Shown: piece after piece, positions 45,289-52,937 of the stretch
Layout of the letters: each line of letters begins with the position of its first letter
How positions within the stretch are numbered: the first letter of the stretch is position 1
DNA from: Parerythrobacter_A sp963761775
GTDB lineage: Bacteria; Pseudomonadota; Alphaproteobacteria; Sphingomonadales; Sphingomonadaceae
Assembly (NCBI GenBank): GCA_963761775.1
Contig: CAVXIF010000011.1
Span: 310,001-374,000, forward strand
DNA length: 64,000 bases
Reading direction: 5' to 3'
Notes under the pieces: generated by a model
Database searches by the model: none
Told to the model about the DNA's origin: nothing
Seen by the model: only the letters and a program-made list of their open reading frames with translations
Position numbers and translations under genes: made by a program

Positions 45289-47274
45289 ATGAGCCGCACG
45301 TCCTCCTCCACCCCCGCAGGCAGTCTGTCGAACCCGCGCGGCGCGGAGCGGTTCAACGAGGAACAGGCGGCCTACACCGTCGCCAGCGCGAAGCCCGATC
45401 TGGACGCAGGCATAAAGGCGATCCGCGATACGGTGAAGGTGCTGAAACCTGTCCCCGGCGTCTACCGCATGCTCGATGCGCGGGGCGAGGTGCTGTATGT
45501 CGGCAAGGCGCGCAGCCTGAAGGCGCGCGTCGCCAATTATACGCAGGTCAAACAGCTCACCAACCGGTTGCGACGCATGGTTAGCCAGTGCCGCGCGATG
45601 GAAATCGTCACCACCAATTCCGAAGCCGAGGCGCTGTTGATGGAAGCGCAATTCGTCAAACGCTTCCGCCCGCCGTTCAACGTGCTGCTGCGCGACGACA
45701 AGAGCTTCCCCTTCATCCTGCTGCGCACCGAAAGCGACTTTCCGCGCATCACCAAGCATCGCGGCGCGCGGCGGGCGAAGGGCAATTATTACGGGCCGTT
45801 CGCCAGCGCAGGGTCGGTCAACACCACCATCAATGCGCTGCAGAAACTGTTCCTGCTGCGCAGTTGCACCGACAGTTTCTTCAGCCGCCGCGACCGGCCC
45901 TGCCTGCTGTACCAGATCAAGCGGTGCAGCGCGCCCTGCGTCGGCCGGATCGACAAGGAAGGGTACGCCGCGCTGGTCAAACAGGCGACCGATTTCCTCG
46001 GCGGCAAGTCGGGCGCGGTGCAGGCCGATCTGGAAACGCAGATGGCGAAGGCCGCCGCCGATCTCGATTTCGAAACTGCCGCCATCCTGCGCGACCGGTT
46101 GCGTGCGGCCACCTTCATTCAGGGATCGCAGGCGGTGAACGCCAGCGGCGTGGGCGATGCGGACGTGTTCGCGCTGGCGGCGAAGGGCGGACATGTCGGC
46201 ATCCAGGCGTTCTTCATTCGAGGCGGCCAGAACTGGGGCCACCGCGCCTTCTTCCCCGCGCGCACGCAGGGCATAGAGGATGCGCAGGTGCTGTCCGATG
46301 TTCTGGCGCAGTTTTACGAAGAAGTACCGCCGCCGCGCACCGTGTTGGTCGATCGTGATCTGCCCGAACAGGATTTGCTTGCCGAAGCCCTCGGGGCGCT
46401 GGCGGAGCGGCGGGTGGAGATCAGTATCCCGCAGCGCGGCGACCGGCGCAAGCTGATGGAACAGGCGCAGCGCAATGCGCATGAATCGCTCGACCGCCGC
46501 CTTGCCGAAACCGGCACACGCGCCAAGGTCATGCGCGAAATGGCGGAATTCCTCGAACTGCCCGACGTGCCGCAGCGGATCGAGGTGTACGACAACAGCC
46601 ATATCCAGGGTGCCAAGGCCGTTGGCGGCATGGTGGTCGCGGGGACGGAAGGCTTTGTGAAGGCGCAATACCGCAAATTCAACATCAAGACCGCGCAGAC
46701 CAATGACGATTTCGGCATGATGCGCGAAGTCATGTCCCGCCGTTTCAGGGCGCTGGCGGAAGAGGGCGGCCCACCGGGCGAGGACGCGAAGGCGCCCAAA
46801 GCCAACACGCACGAGACGCTGTGGCCCGACCTCGTGCTGATCGACGGGGGCAAGGGGCAGATGTCCTCGGTGCGCGATACGCTGGCCGAAATGGGCATCG
46901 AGGACGTGCCGCTGATCGCGATTGCGAAGGGGCCGGACCACGGGCGCGAGGGGCGCGAAGTCTTTCATTTTCCCGATGGTCGCGAAAAGACGCTGCCGGT
47001 GAATTCGCCGGTGCTGTTCTACCTGCAAACGCTGCGCGACGAAGTGCATCGCTACGTCATCGGCGCGCACCGGGCGAAGCGCAGCCGCGCCATCACCGCA
47101 TCCCCACTGGACGAGATCCCCGGCATCGGCCCCTCGCGCAAGCGCGCGCTGCTGCTGCATTTCGGCACGGCGGGCAAGGTCCGCGCCGCGGCGCTGGAAG
47201 ACCTGCAACGCGCCCCCGGCGTCAGCGCCACCGTCGCCCGCACGATCTACGATTTCTATCACGCCAGCGGATAG
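45289..47274 (+). CDS. uvrC: Excinuclease ABC subunit C
   Basis: 661-residue nucleotide-excision repair nuclease that makes both incisions. The GIY-YIG domain (about 50-130) is clear: PGVYRMLDARGEVLYVGKA. A UVR motif lies near residue 245 (QMAKAAADLDFETAAILRDR), then the RNase H-like C-terminal nuclease with EVYDNSHIQG and LVLIDGGKGQ, and a helix-hairpin-helix pair at the end (DEIPGIGPSRKRALL). The ATG at 45289 follows the receptor stop by 47 bases and leaves the usual N-terminal extension. Confidence 0.95.
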   Translation: MSRTSSSTPAGSLSNPRGAERFNEEQAAYTVASAKPDLDAGIKAIRDTVKVLKPVPGVYRMLDARGEVLYVGKARSLKARVANYTQVKQLTNRLRRMVSQCRAMEIVTTNSEAEALLMEAQFVKRFRPPFNVLLRDDKSFPFILLRTESDFPRITKHRGARRAKGNYYGPFASAGSVNTTINALQKLFLLRSCTDSFFSRRDRPCLLYQIKRCSAPCVGRIDKEGYAALVKQATDFLGGKSGAVQADLETQMAKAAADLDFETAAILRDRLRAATFIQGSQAVNASGVGDADVFALAAKGGHVGIQAFFIRGGQNWGHRAFFPARTQGIEDAQVLSDVLAQFYEEVPPPRTVLVDRDLPEQDLLAEALGALAERRVEISIPQRGDRRKLMEQAQRNAHESLDRRLAETGTRAKVMREMAEFLELPDVPQRIEVYDNSHIQGAKAVGGMVVAGTEGFVKAQYRKFNIKTAQTNDDFGMMREVMSRRFRALAEEGGPPGEDAKAPKANTHETLWPDLVLIDGGKGQMSSVRDTLAEMGIEDVPLIAIAKGPDHGREGREVFHFPDGREKTLPVNSPVLFYLQTLRDEVHRYVIGAHRAKRSRAITASPLDEIPGIGPSRKRALLLHFGTAGKVRAAALEDLQRAPGVSATVARTIYDFYHASG

Positions 47275-47351
47275 GCGGGAGGATCGCTAGGCAGATGCCC
47301 GCACACGATGCTTAATGGCCCGGTAACCCTATCCGGTTAGGTCCATTTTCG

Positions 47352-49673
47352 ATGAGGTATCCCGCGTTGCCATCGGGGCTGCGAAAGCTGCTCGCATCGG
47401 ACCGGCTCCGACACGTCGCCATCGCGGCTGTAATTGCGGTGGTGGTGGCGATGAGCACCGTCCTGCGCCCGCTGGACATCACGATCTGGTCGCTGCAATC
47501 CAAGATGTTCGACGTCCAGCCCAGCGGCGATATCGTGCTGGTCGAAGTGGAGCAGGGCGACGAACCCGGCATGATCGCCGAAGGAAACGCGCAACTGACG
47601 CGCACGCTGGCGGCTCTGGATGAAGCAGGCGCCGCGCGGCTTTTCATCGACATCCCCCTGCAACGCAGCCGCTCGTCCGAAATCGATCTGGCTTTGCGTG
47701 CCGAGCTGGAGCGATTGGGCAACCGCGTTGTCCTGACACGAACCTATCAGGACGAGACACTGGCCCCGGAACTGCGCGGCAGCGACCCGTTCTTCGAGCG
47801 CGGCATGAGGGTGGCGAGTAATGACCTGAAGAAAGACTTTTTGGGATACGTTTGGGAAATCGAACCTGATGTTGATATGGCGAGCGCCTCGGTACCGGCC
47901 CTATGGCAGATGCTCGCGAAGCGAGATCTCAACACGCTGATATTTCCGGATTACAGCATTCGCATCGATAAACGTATCGAACCGTCAATTAGTGCGACCA
48001 AGAGCAGTCTGGCGATATCGAAACAGGCGATGGCCAACCGAGATGCGGTCGTAACCGGTAGGGACAACAATCGCGCTGTCGTCAGGATGCCTGGCCAAGG
48101 CACGGCATTACCGGCCTCGATACACATTCAGGCGGCCGAGACGGCCAAGCGGGGGAGCGGCGGCGGCGTCGGGTGGCCTTTGCTTCTGGCGGTCACCATA
48201 ATCCTGCTTATTTTTATCTCCAGGTTGTCGACAGCATCCTACAGGCGGGCTGCATATCTGGGGGTGGTCGGTGTCTTTGTTCTGTCTGTTCCAATTGCTT
48301 CGGGAAGTGGAGTCAGGCTCGAACTGGCGAACTGCCTGTTTCTTATACTGGTTTTCGCCGTGATCCGGTCTGTTTCGCTTTTCAGACAGCGGCACCTTTT
48401 CCTCGAACAACGCAGCCGATTGCCGAATTTCAACGCGCTTGGACGGGATATGTCCGCAGCCGAAGTCGCCACTCAAACGGCAGTAGTGATTGTCAAAATC
48501 GCGCGGCTCGACGCGGTGTTCTCGATGCTCGACCTGACAGAACAGTCGCGGTATATTCGCCAGATCGCGATGCGACTGGCGTTGGGCGACCGAAAAACGA
48601 CAATTTACTACGATGGCGGAAAATATTTTGCCTTCGGCCTTAGTCGCAGTGCCCACGAAAACCCTGCCGAACATCTGGAAGGTTTGCGGGCAATCGTATC
48701 GCAGGCGATTACGGTCGGTGGACGCGATTTCGATGTGTCGTTGACCATTGGTGCCGACACCAGTTTCTCGACCGAAGTTTCCAGCCGCATAAATTCGGCC
48801 ATTGCGGCTGCCGATCAGGCGCGGGAAGCCTATCGTCCCGTGTTCGTCATCTCCGATTTTGCCGCAGACAGCGAAGAATGGGATTATTCGTTGCAGGCCC
48901 GGCTGGAAACGGCGCTTTCCGAAGACCGGATCTCGATTAAATTGCAGCCGCAGATCGATTTGCAGTCCGGTAAAGTAGTTGGCGCGGAAGCTTTGGCGCG
49001 ATGGAAAGATGAAAAGCACGGCGAAGTTTCACCGGCTCGTTTCATCCTGCAATGTGAACGGGTTGGTCGGCTGGATGAGCTGACAAAGCGCGTATTTTTC
49101 AAAAGCCTGCAAGCGGCTCGCGGTCTTCACGACAAAAACCTGAGTCCGCAGATTTCCATCAATGTGTCTGCCGTCCAGTTCGTGGATGGCCGTATTGCAG
49201 ATTTGATCGCCGAACAGATCGAGCGAACGGGTGGAGACCCGAGCAAGCTGACCGTCGAAGTAACGGAAACGGCGCGCATCGACAATTTTACTATGGCTCG
49301 AGACGTTATCGAGCGCATCAAGGCAACCGGCGCGCAGTTTTCCCTTGATGACTTCGGCATCGGTAGTGCCAACTTCGATGCGCTCTGCCAACTCCCGTTC
49401 GACGAAGTGAAGATCGACCGCACGTTCGTGATGCAGGCAGCGTCTTCGGTGCGCGCACGGGCGATGGTGGCGGCAATCGTCAAGCTGGCGAACGATGCGA
49501 AGATTGTTTCGGTAGCGGAGGGGATCGAAGATGCCGCGACGCTCGATCTGATTCGCGAAATGGGATGCCAGATGGGGCAGGGTTATCATATCGCGCGTCC
49601 TATGAAGGAAAGCGACTTCGAAAGTTTTCTTCGTTCTCAACAGGTTGACGCACTGGTGCGAAAAGCACGGTAG
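47352..49673 (+). CDS. CHASE2-degenerate GGDEF-EAL protein (c-di-GMP phosphodiesterase)
   Basis: 773 residues. A transmembrane segment (about 22-40) leads into a periplasmic CHASE2 sensor (about 45-265), followed by two or three membrane helices (270-350). The GGDEF-like domain (about 350-510) has lost its motif: the equivalent reads YYDGGKYFAFG, so it should not make c-di-GMP. The EAL domain (about 525-765) is intact: AEALARW, NVSAVQF, EVTETA, LDDFGIG, VKIDRTF and AEGIED. It therefore should degrade c-di-GMP in response to an external signal. Base composition is less GC-rich than that of its neighbours in the second half. A tiny transcription unit begins directly after its stop. Confidence 0.92.
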   Translation: MRYPALPSGLRKLLASDRLRHVAIAAVIAVVVAMSTVLRPLDITIWSLQSKMFDVQPSGDIVLVEVEQGDEPGMIAEGNAQLTRTLAALDEAGAARLFIDIPLQRSRSSEIDLALRAELERLGNRVVLTRTYQDETLAPELRGSDPFFERGMRVASNDLKKDFLGYVWEIEPDVDMASASVPALWQMLAKRDLNTLIFPDYSIRIDKRIEPSISATKSSLAISKQAMANRDAVVTGRDNNRAVVRMPGQGTALPASIHIQAAETAKRGSGGGVGWPLLLAVTIILLIFISRLSTASYRRAAYLGVVGVFVLSVPIASGSGVRLELANCLFLILVFAVIRSVSLFRQRHLFLEQRSRLPNFNALGRDMSAAEVATQTAVVIVKIARLDAVFSMLDLTEQSRYIRQIAMRLALGDRKTTIYYDGGKYFAFGLSRSAHENPAEHLEGLRAIVSQAITVGGRDFDVSLTIGADTSFSTEVSSRINSAIAAADQAREAYRPVFVISDFAADSEEWDYSLQARLETALSEDRISIKLQPQIDLQSGKVVGAEALARWKDEKHGEVSPARFILQCERVGRLDELTKRVFFKSLQAARGLHDKNLSPQISINVSAVQFVDGRIADLIAEQIERTGGDPSKLTVEVTETARIDNFTMARDVIERIKATGAQFSLDDFGIGSANFDALCQLPFDEVKIDRTFVMQAASSVRARAMVAAIVKLANDAKIVSVAEGIEDAATLDLIREMGCQMGQGYHIARPMKESDFESFLRSQQVDALVRKAR

Positions 49674-49679
49674 AAAAAC

Positions 49680-49708
49680 TTTACACTCTATTAACCTTAA
49701 TCTAAGGT
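49680..49708 (+). promoter_or_regulatory. Candidate sigma-70 promoter of the tiny ORF unit
   Basis: TTTACA at 49680-49685 and TAAGGT at 49703-49708 are 17 bases apart, the ideal spacing, within an AT-rich patch that is rare in this genome. The -10 is imperfect (four of six to TATAAT) while the -35 differs at one base. The start site would fall near 49715, or a few bases earlier. TTAACC inside the spacer also resembles a CtrA half site. It begins seven bases after the preceding stop. Confidence 0.45.
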
Positions 49709-49710
49709 CA

Positions 49711-49732
49711 CTCCAGACTAAGCAAACTGGAG
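49711..49732 (+). promoter_or_regulatory. Hairpin that would hide the Shine-Dalgarno
   Basis: CTCCAG (49711-49716) is perfectly complementary to CTGGAG (49727-49732) with a 10-base loop ACTAAGCAAA. The right arm contains the GGAG Shine-Dalgarno of the ORF at 49740. If the hairpin forms, initiation is blocked until it is melted or bound by another RNA or protein. Confidence 0.55.
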
Positions 49733-49739
49733 AAAAGCA

Positions 49740-49775
49740 ATGGGTGGTTCCATCTGGGACTGGATTTTCAACTAG
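49740..49775 (+). CDS. Eleven-residue micro-ORF, MGGSIWDWIFN
   Basis: An ATG seven bases after GGAG, then eleven sense codons and TAG. The peptide has two Trp, one Ile-Phe pair and one Asp, so it is amphipathic and could be a signal peptide pheromone-like molecule, a membrane-active peptide or a leader peptide. No biosynthetic or trp gene follows, and the next gene is on the other strand. It is framed by a candidate promoter, an SD-masking hairpin and a terminator, which argues that it is a unit and not chance. Codons are common ones in this genome. I do not recognise the peptide, and the alternative is that the RNA, not the peptide, is the product. Confidence 0.45.
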   Translation: MGGSIWDWIFN

Positions 49776-49799
49776 GTTGAAGCCAGCATACGAATTTCG

Positions 49800-49831
49800 A
49801 AGGGCTCCCTAGCGGGAGCCCTTCGTCGTTT
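49800..49831 (+). terminator. Rho-independent terminator
   Basis: A perfect ten-base stem, AAGGGCTCCC (49800-49809) and GGGAGCCCTT (49814-49823), with a TAGC loop, followed by CGTCGTTT. The U-run is short, but the stem is strong. It ends the tiny ORF unit. Confidence 0.8.
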
Positions 49832-49889
49832 GGGGCTTTGGTTTGACGAATTTATCTGCGGGTTTGTCGTGTGTACTTCGTCGACTTCC

Positions 49890-50804
49890 TCAGCGTTTGC
49901 GGCGCAGGACGCCTTCCTGCGCGACGCTGGCGACAAGCGTGCCGTCGGCGCTGAAAATCTGGCCGCGGTTGAAGCCGCGGCCGGCGCCGGACCACGGTGA
50001 TTCGGTCGAATAGAGCAACCAGTCGTCGCAGCGGACCGGGGCGTGGAACCACAGGGCGTGATCGAGGCTGGCGCCCGATACTTCGCCCCGCATCCAGCTC
50101 AGGCCGTGCGGGATCGCTGCAGTGCCCAGCAAGGTGTAATCGCTGGCATAGGCCAGCACGGCACGATGAAGCGCCGGATCGTCGGGCAGGGCGTTAGCGG
50201 TCCGCAGCCAGTTGTGCTGTATCGGTGGGGCTGCTTCTCCGGACGTGGAACTCGCCATCCAGTGCGGCAGTTCGGCGGGACGCATTTCGATGGCGCGCGG
50301 GCGGAGCATGAAGGCTTTGTGCGCGTCGCTCGGCGGGGTTTCCTGCTCCGCGATCCAGCGTTCTCGCAACGTCCGGTCACTGGGCAGTGCGTCCGGCAAA
50401 GGCACGTCGGGCAATGCCGCGTCCTGATGCGCCAATCCGGTTTCGGGCAACTGGAAGCTGAGCGTACAGTTCAGGATAGGGGTGCCTTCCTGACTGGCCA
50501 GCACGCGGCGGTTGGCGAAGCTGCGCCCTTCGAAGTCGGTCGTGACGGTGTAGTCGATCGGCACGCCTTCGCGCCCGCCGCGCAGGAAATATACGTGCAG
50601 CGAATGGGCGACTTTCCCGTCCGACGCGCTGGCCTGCGCCGCCTGCAATGCCTGCGCCACGACCTGGCCGCCGAAGACGCGGCCGATGCCGTCGGGTTGC
50701 GGCCGGCCGGTATAGGTGGCGGGGCCGGTCGGCTCGACCGTGAGAAGCGAGACCAGCTCGGTGACGAGCTGTTGTGGCGAGGGTGTTTGCGCGGGATCGG
50801 ACAT
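49890..50804 (-). CDS. tesB: Acyl-CoA thioesterase II
   Basis: 304-residue double-hotdog thioesterase that frees fatty acids from acyl-CoA. VFGGQVVAQALQAAQ near residue 45 and the C-terminal LDHALWFHAPVRCDDWLLY carry the catalytic Asp region of the family, with ESPWSGAGRGFNRG following. The start at 50804 gives MSDPAQTPSPQQLV; a longer in-frame extension is not similar to the family. Single gene. Confidence 0.93.
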   Translation of the reverse strand: MSDPAQTPSPQQLVTELVSLLTVEPTGPATYTGRPQPDGIGRVFGGQVVAQALQAAQASASDGKVAHSLHVYFLRGGREGVPIDYTVTTDFEGRSFANRRVLASQEGTPILNCTLSFQLPETGLAHQDAALPDVPLPDALPSDRTLRERWIAEQETPPSDAHKAFMLRPRAIEMRPAELPHWMASSTSGEAAPPIQHNWLRTANALPDDPALHRAVLAYASDYTLLGTAAIPHGLSWMRGEVSGASLDHALWFHAPVRCDDWLLYSTESPWSGAGRGFNRGQIFSADGTLVASVAQEGVLRRKR

Positions 50805-50835
50805 CGCGCCCCTGTGCGCAGGCGCGCGGCTCAGG

Positions 50836-51690
50836 TCAACGCACGAGACGCGCCTTGCGCAAGGAACGATAGGCCAGCGCCTTGGCCCGGTTGGCGTGCG
50901 GCCAGCGGCGCGGTGCGGCGGGAGCGAAGCCCGCCTTGCGCAACAGTTTGTTGAGGCCGCGCGCGTCGGCCTCGGCATAGCTCCAGTCGCTGCGCCAGGT
51001 GATCGATAGCGAGGTGGAGCTGGCCGGTCCGTTGCGAACGAAATGCGGGGCCATGACGGGCACATACACCGCCTCGCCGGGAGCGAGCGCGTACGCAGTG
51101 CCGCCTGCGAGCATGGCATCGTCCCAGCGCAATTCGCGCGGGCCGCCGGTCTGGTAGGTTTCGTGGACCTCGTCGGGTGCGAAAGCGGGATCGCCGGCGG
51201 GGAATTGGGTCATCGTCTTGTGCCCGGTCAGCTGGAGCAACAGGTTGTGTTCCGGGTCGAAGTGATAGGGCGTCACGGCATCGGGGCTGGAGATGAAGAG
51301 GAAGCCCTGCATGTGCAGCATCGCACCGGTCGCGGCGCGCACCTCCTCTCGCAGTTCGGCGAGACAGTCGTGCACCAGCGCGCGATAGGCGGGCACCTGC
51401 TCGATGTTTTTAAGCACCGCCCAGCTGTCGTTGGCGGCAATAGAGCGGATGGTTGCGCCGATGCTCAGGCCGTTGGTGGCGGGCTTGCCGTCCACGCCAA
51501 TGGGCAGGTCGCCGCGATTATATTCGACACTGTTGGCGGGCAGGTGTTCGGCCAGGTCGGCAATTGCGTCGAGTGTCAGCAGGGGGTGTGCGTACAGGCC
51601 GTGGTTCAGCGCATGCGGTTGTTCGGGATAGCAACGCGCGAAACGGGCGCGCGCCGATGCATCGAATACGGGTGCGCTGCCAACGGTCAC
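50836..51690 (-). CDS. Cupin-like/JmjC-type iron oxygenase-like protein
   Basis: 284 residues with a cupin/JmjC core. The putative Fe(II) ligands are H143 and D145 in PYHFDPEHN and H216 in APHFV, the classic HxD...H triad. VYVPVMAPHFV and the strand pattern fit a hydroxylase or its sensory relative. The C-terminus is Arg/Ala-rich. Its start overlaps the stop of the FemAB-like gene (ATGA), so the two are made together. The substrate is unknown. Confidence 0.72.
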   Translation of the reverse strand: MTVGSAPVFDASARARFARCYPEQPHALNHGLYAHPLLTLDAIADLAEHLPANSVEYNRGDLPIGVDGKPATNGLSIGATIRSIAANDSWAVLKNIEQVPAYRALVHDCLAELREEVRAATGAMLHMQGFLFISSPDAVTPYHFDPEHNLLLQLTGHKTMTQFPAGDPAFAPDEVHETYQTGGPRELRWDDAMLAGGTAYALAPGEAVYVPVMAPHFVRNGPASSTSLSITWRSDWSYAEADARGLNKLLRKAGFAPAAPRRWPHANRAKALAYRSLRKARLVR

Positions 51691-52835
51691 GCTGTCGCTC
51701 GTTCGCGGGTTTCGTGCGCGAGCAACCGACTGAACAGCGCGCGTCGCGTCGTGCCGCCGATGGCGATCGACATGCGCACCATGCGCCGCCGTTCGCGCCA
51801 GATGTGGTCGATCATCGGATGGTCCGCCACCGCGCAGCTATCGCACCAGTCGATGTCCGCACGGTCGAGCAGGGCGAGATTGTGGCGCTGGAGCAGGACA
51901 CCGGGTGAATAGCGGGCAAAATCTTCCGAATAAGCAGTCTTGTACGCAAAGGCCCCGGGCGGGGTCAGGAAGTTCGCCAGCATGGCGATGGGCTGGCCAT
52001 CGAGCGCCAGAGCCAGCCGTTCGAGCACACCTGCCTGCGCTGCGCCGTGCAATGTTTCGCTGAACAGCGTTTCGGTGGCCTCCGCATCCGCAAGAGCGGA
52101 CCCTGCGCGGCCCTTCCACCCCGAACGCTCGAGGGCGAGGAAGTCGGTTATCCAGGTATCGAGGCCTTCGTCGTCAGTGTCCCTATTGAAATCGAGCTTC
52201 CCCGCTTCGCCGAGACGCCGCTCCTGCCTGCGGAGTTCCTTGCGCTTCTTGCCGCTAAGGGCCGCGTCGAAATAGACGGTGGAAGATTGGTCGCTGTGCA
52301 GCAACGCGCGTTTTTCTTCGTGTACAACGTCGTGTTCGCGCGTGGCGCTTTGCAGCACGTCGCCAAGCGCACGAGCGAGCGCCCCGTCGGCATCCAGATG
52401 GGACAGGTGCAGGAACAGCTTGCTGCCCGCGGTCCCGTCCATCCAGCCAAGCACATCCGCCCAGAAATCATGCGCGGTGTCCGGTGCGACCAGCGGGGTG
52501 CCGAGAAACGCATGGTCATGAACCCAGTTGCGATAATGCGGAACTGGATAGCCGTAATAGGCCAATGGCGTGCTTACCGGCATAAGCCCGGTCAGGCGGT
52601 TGCCATGCTCGATCAGCAGCAGAACGCATCGCCCTGCCGTGTCATAGGCGCGCAAAGCAGGCAGGAGCGCCCACGGTGCGTAAAAGGGGTTCGGTTCGAC
52701 CGCCTCGCGGGCGAGATGCGCCCATTTCGCCATGAGCGCCGGATCGTTGGCGACATCCTGCCACGCGGCCACGCGCAACCGACTGGCGGTGGCGGGGCTA
52801 TCGTTGGCAGGAAGCAGTCGGGCAGGGCGGCCCAT
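51687..52835 (-). CDS. FemAB/CelD-like GNAT acyltransferase
   Basis: 382-residue protein of the BioF2-like acetyltransferase family (also called CelD-like), a duplicated GNAT fold. Typical pieces are NPFYAPWALLPALRAY near the N-terminus, GKKRKELRRQERRLGE in the middle and FAYKTAYSEDFARYSPGVLL near the acyl-CoA site. Relatives modify polysaccharides, lipids or peptides. It is coupled with the cupin-like gene downstream, which suggests a two-step modification of one product. A 102-base gap separates it from hppA. Confidence 0.72.
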   Translation of the reverse strand: MGRPARLLPANDSPATASRLRVAAWQDVANDPALMAKWAHLAREAVEPNPFYAPWALLPALRAYDTAGRCVLLLIEHGNRLTGLMPVSTPLAYYGYPVPHYRNWVHDHAFLGTPLVAPDTAHDFWADVLGWMDGTAGSKLFLHLSHLDADGALARALGDVLQSATREHDVVHEEKRALLHSDQSSTVYFDAALSGKKRKELRRQERRLGEAGKLDFNRDTDDEGLDTWITDFLALERSGWKGRAGSALADAEATETLFSETLHGAAQAGVLERLALALDGQPIAMLANFLTPPGAFAYKTAYSEDFARYSPGVLLQRHNLALLDRADIDWCDSCAVADHPMIDHIWRERRRMVRMSIAIGGTTRRALFSRLLAHETRERATA

Positions 52836-52937
52836 CTTCGACCCCTCGTTTGCCGCGACCCGGATGTCGCGGCAAATGGGTGGCAGGAAGACGCTTAAGA
52901 AGCGTTAACGATCAACCGGATCGCCATCGACCCAATA

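Noticed and set aside
42325..47274. A single 1649-residue TonB receptor-UvrC fusion protein
   Set aside because: The middle (45050-45288) reads as Arg-rich nonsense, while the adjacent frame carries a proper barrel C-terminus with a stop at 45241 and UvrC has its own ATG at 45289. A frameshift explains it better than a fusion.
49740..49831. trp-type attenuator (two Trp codons followed by a terminator)
   Set aside because: No trp or other biosynthetic gene follows on the same strand, and no alternative antiterminator stem was found; a stand-alone unit fits better.
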